Shown: positions 63,427-64,000 of the stretch, piece after piece | Position numbering within the stretch: the stretch's first letter is position 1 | How the letters are laid out: the number at the start of each line of letters is the position of its first letter | Source of the DNA: Montifringilla adamsi | Lineage: Eukaryota; Chordata; Aves; Passeriformes; Passeridae | Reading direction: 5' to 3' | Assembly (NCBI GenBank): GCA_017590115.1 | Contig: JAGGNK010013670.1 | Coordinates: 2,601,343-2,665,342 of the forward strand | Length of the DNA stretch: 64,000 bases | The notes under the pieces: model-generated | The model's database searches: none | Told to the model about the DNA's origin: nothing | What the model saw: the letters and a program-made list of their open reading frames with translations, nothing else | Translations under genes and position numbers: made by a program

Positions 63427-64000
63427 TCCCACTGCCTGCATTCAGAGGAATCCACACATCCACACACTCAGGAGGCTTCTAGACGAGCTACACCACATCA
63501 CACATCTCAACAATGGCACACCACACCAAAACTGTGCAGCGAAAAGGAGCGGTCAGTGTTTGTAAGGAATAAAGGACAACTGAGTCCACTTCAGAGCAGT
63601 GAAGGAGACAAGAAGCAGAGATTGAAAGGTCAAAGGTGTTCACTGCAATCCTTCCCCTACCCGCCCCATGTAACTTTCAGGGACAGTGATACCACCCCAG
63701 AAGTGAAACAGAGAACATAGCTGCAAGGAAAATAAAAACTGCTGGAACTTTCATCACTGAAAATGATGTGTTTGTGGTCAACATGGTGCCAGTCTTGAGA
63801 AAAGGTTACGAGATGTTCAATATTCACATCTGTTCTGAAGATTTCTAGAAAGATCATCAAAGACAAATCATTTTGTGCAGTAAGTAACAGAGAATTAGTT
63901 CTATGTTGTGGTGTGACTGAGTATTCCTTTTCCTCAGATCTCAACCTGTACTAGTTCTACAGTGCCACTCCTGGGGGGCTCTGTGGGCCCTGCAGTTAGC

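Larger units (their letters stand above)
61821..64000. other. Unique non-coding DNA with simple repeats
   Basis: It contains a G-rich run (61901-61925), an A-rich low-complexity stretch (62525-62640) and a (CA)9 microsatellite (63409-63426). A mildly CpG-containing patch at 63110-63400 has open frames on both strands. No exon is supported. Confidence 0.5.

Noticed and set aside
1..64000. A novel multi-gene system
   Set aside because: No clustered coding genes, operon-like spacing, CRISPR-type repeats or conserved RNA structures are visible; the content is that of a bird intron or intergenic region.

Overview
This window looks like nuclear DNA from a songbird (order Passeriformes). It is AT-rich, interspersed with decayed bird-type transposable elements, and has no convincing protein-coding exon. 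The diagnosis rests on several CR1 LINE fragments, including one of the CR1-X type; one tRNA-Ile-derived SINE with a CR1-X-like tail (the TguSINE1 type first described from zebra finch); and several solo LTRs resembling passerine endogenous retroviruses. No open reading frame reaches 190 codons. The longer ones overlap open frames on the other strand or fall in repeats, and none shows a domain I can name. The window is most simply read as a gene desert or a large intron. No bacterial gene, operon, CRISPR array or new defence-type system is visible.

Layout. 1-4.9 kb: unique AT-rich DNA. 4.9-6.2 kb: an internally deleted CR1 on the minus strand. 6.2-9.6 kb: unique. 9.57-9.97 kb: a second CR1. 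14.05-14.30 and 17.32-17.56 kb: two copies of an unidentified 245-base sequence, one flanked by a 5-base direct repeat. 14.7-15.6 kb: an LTR-like stretch followed by a CpG-rich segment ending in a pure 52-A tract. 21.04-21.19 kb: A-rich simple repeat. 21.739-22.311 kb: a complete solo LTR with a perfect 6-base target-site duplication. 23.9 kb: a short CR1 scrap. 29.4 kb: a truncated LTR-like repeat. 36.1 kb: the SINE. 40.7-41.1 kb: a possible old repeat. 47.0-48.75 kb: polypurine tract plus LTR, interrupted by a 746-base LTR in the opposite orientation. 52.9 kb: an LTR tail. 54.96-55.66 kb: CR1-X broken by a 72-N assembly gap. 60.73-61.32 kb: a second, older copy of the 21.7-kb LTR family, followed closely by another LTR-like sequence. 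62.5-63.4 kb: A-rich and CA simple repeats.

How the parts relate. The SINE carries the tail of its likely mobilising LINE, CR1-X, and a CR1-X copy lies about 19 kb away, so the SINE-LINE tail sharing can be seen inside this window. The LTRs retain TATA, inverted CCAAT and polyadenylation-like motifs and could act as stray promoters or terminators, but no target gene is visible here. Family names are from recall of bird repeats, not from a database search.
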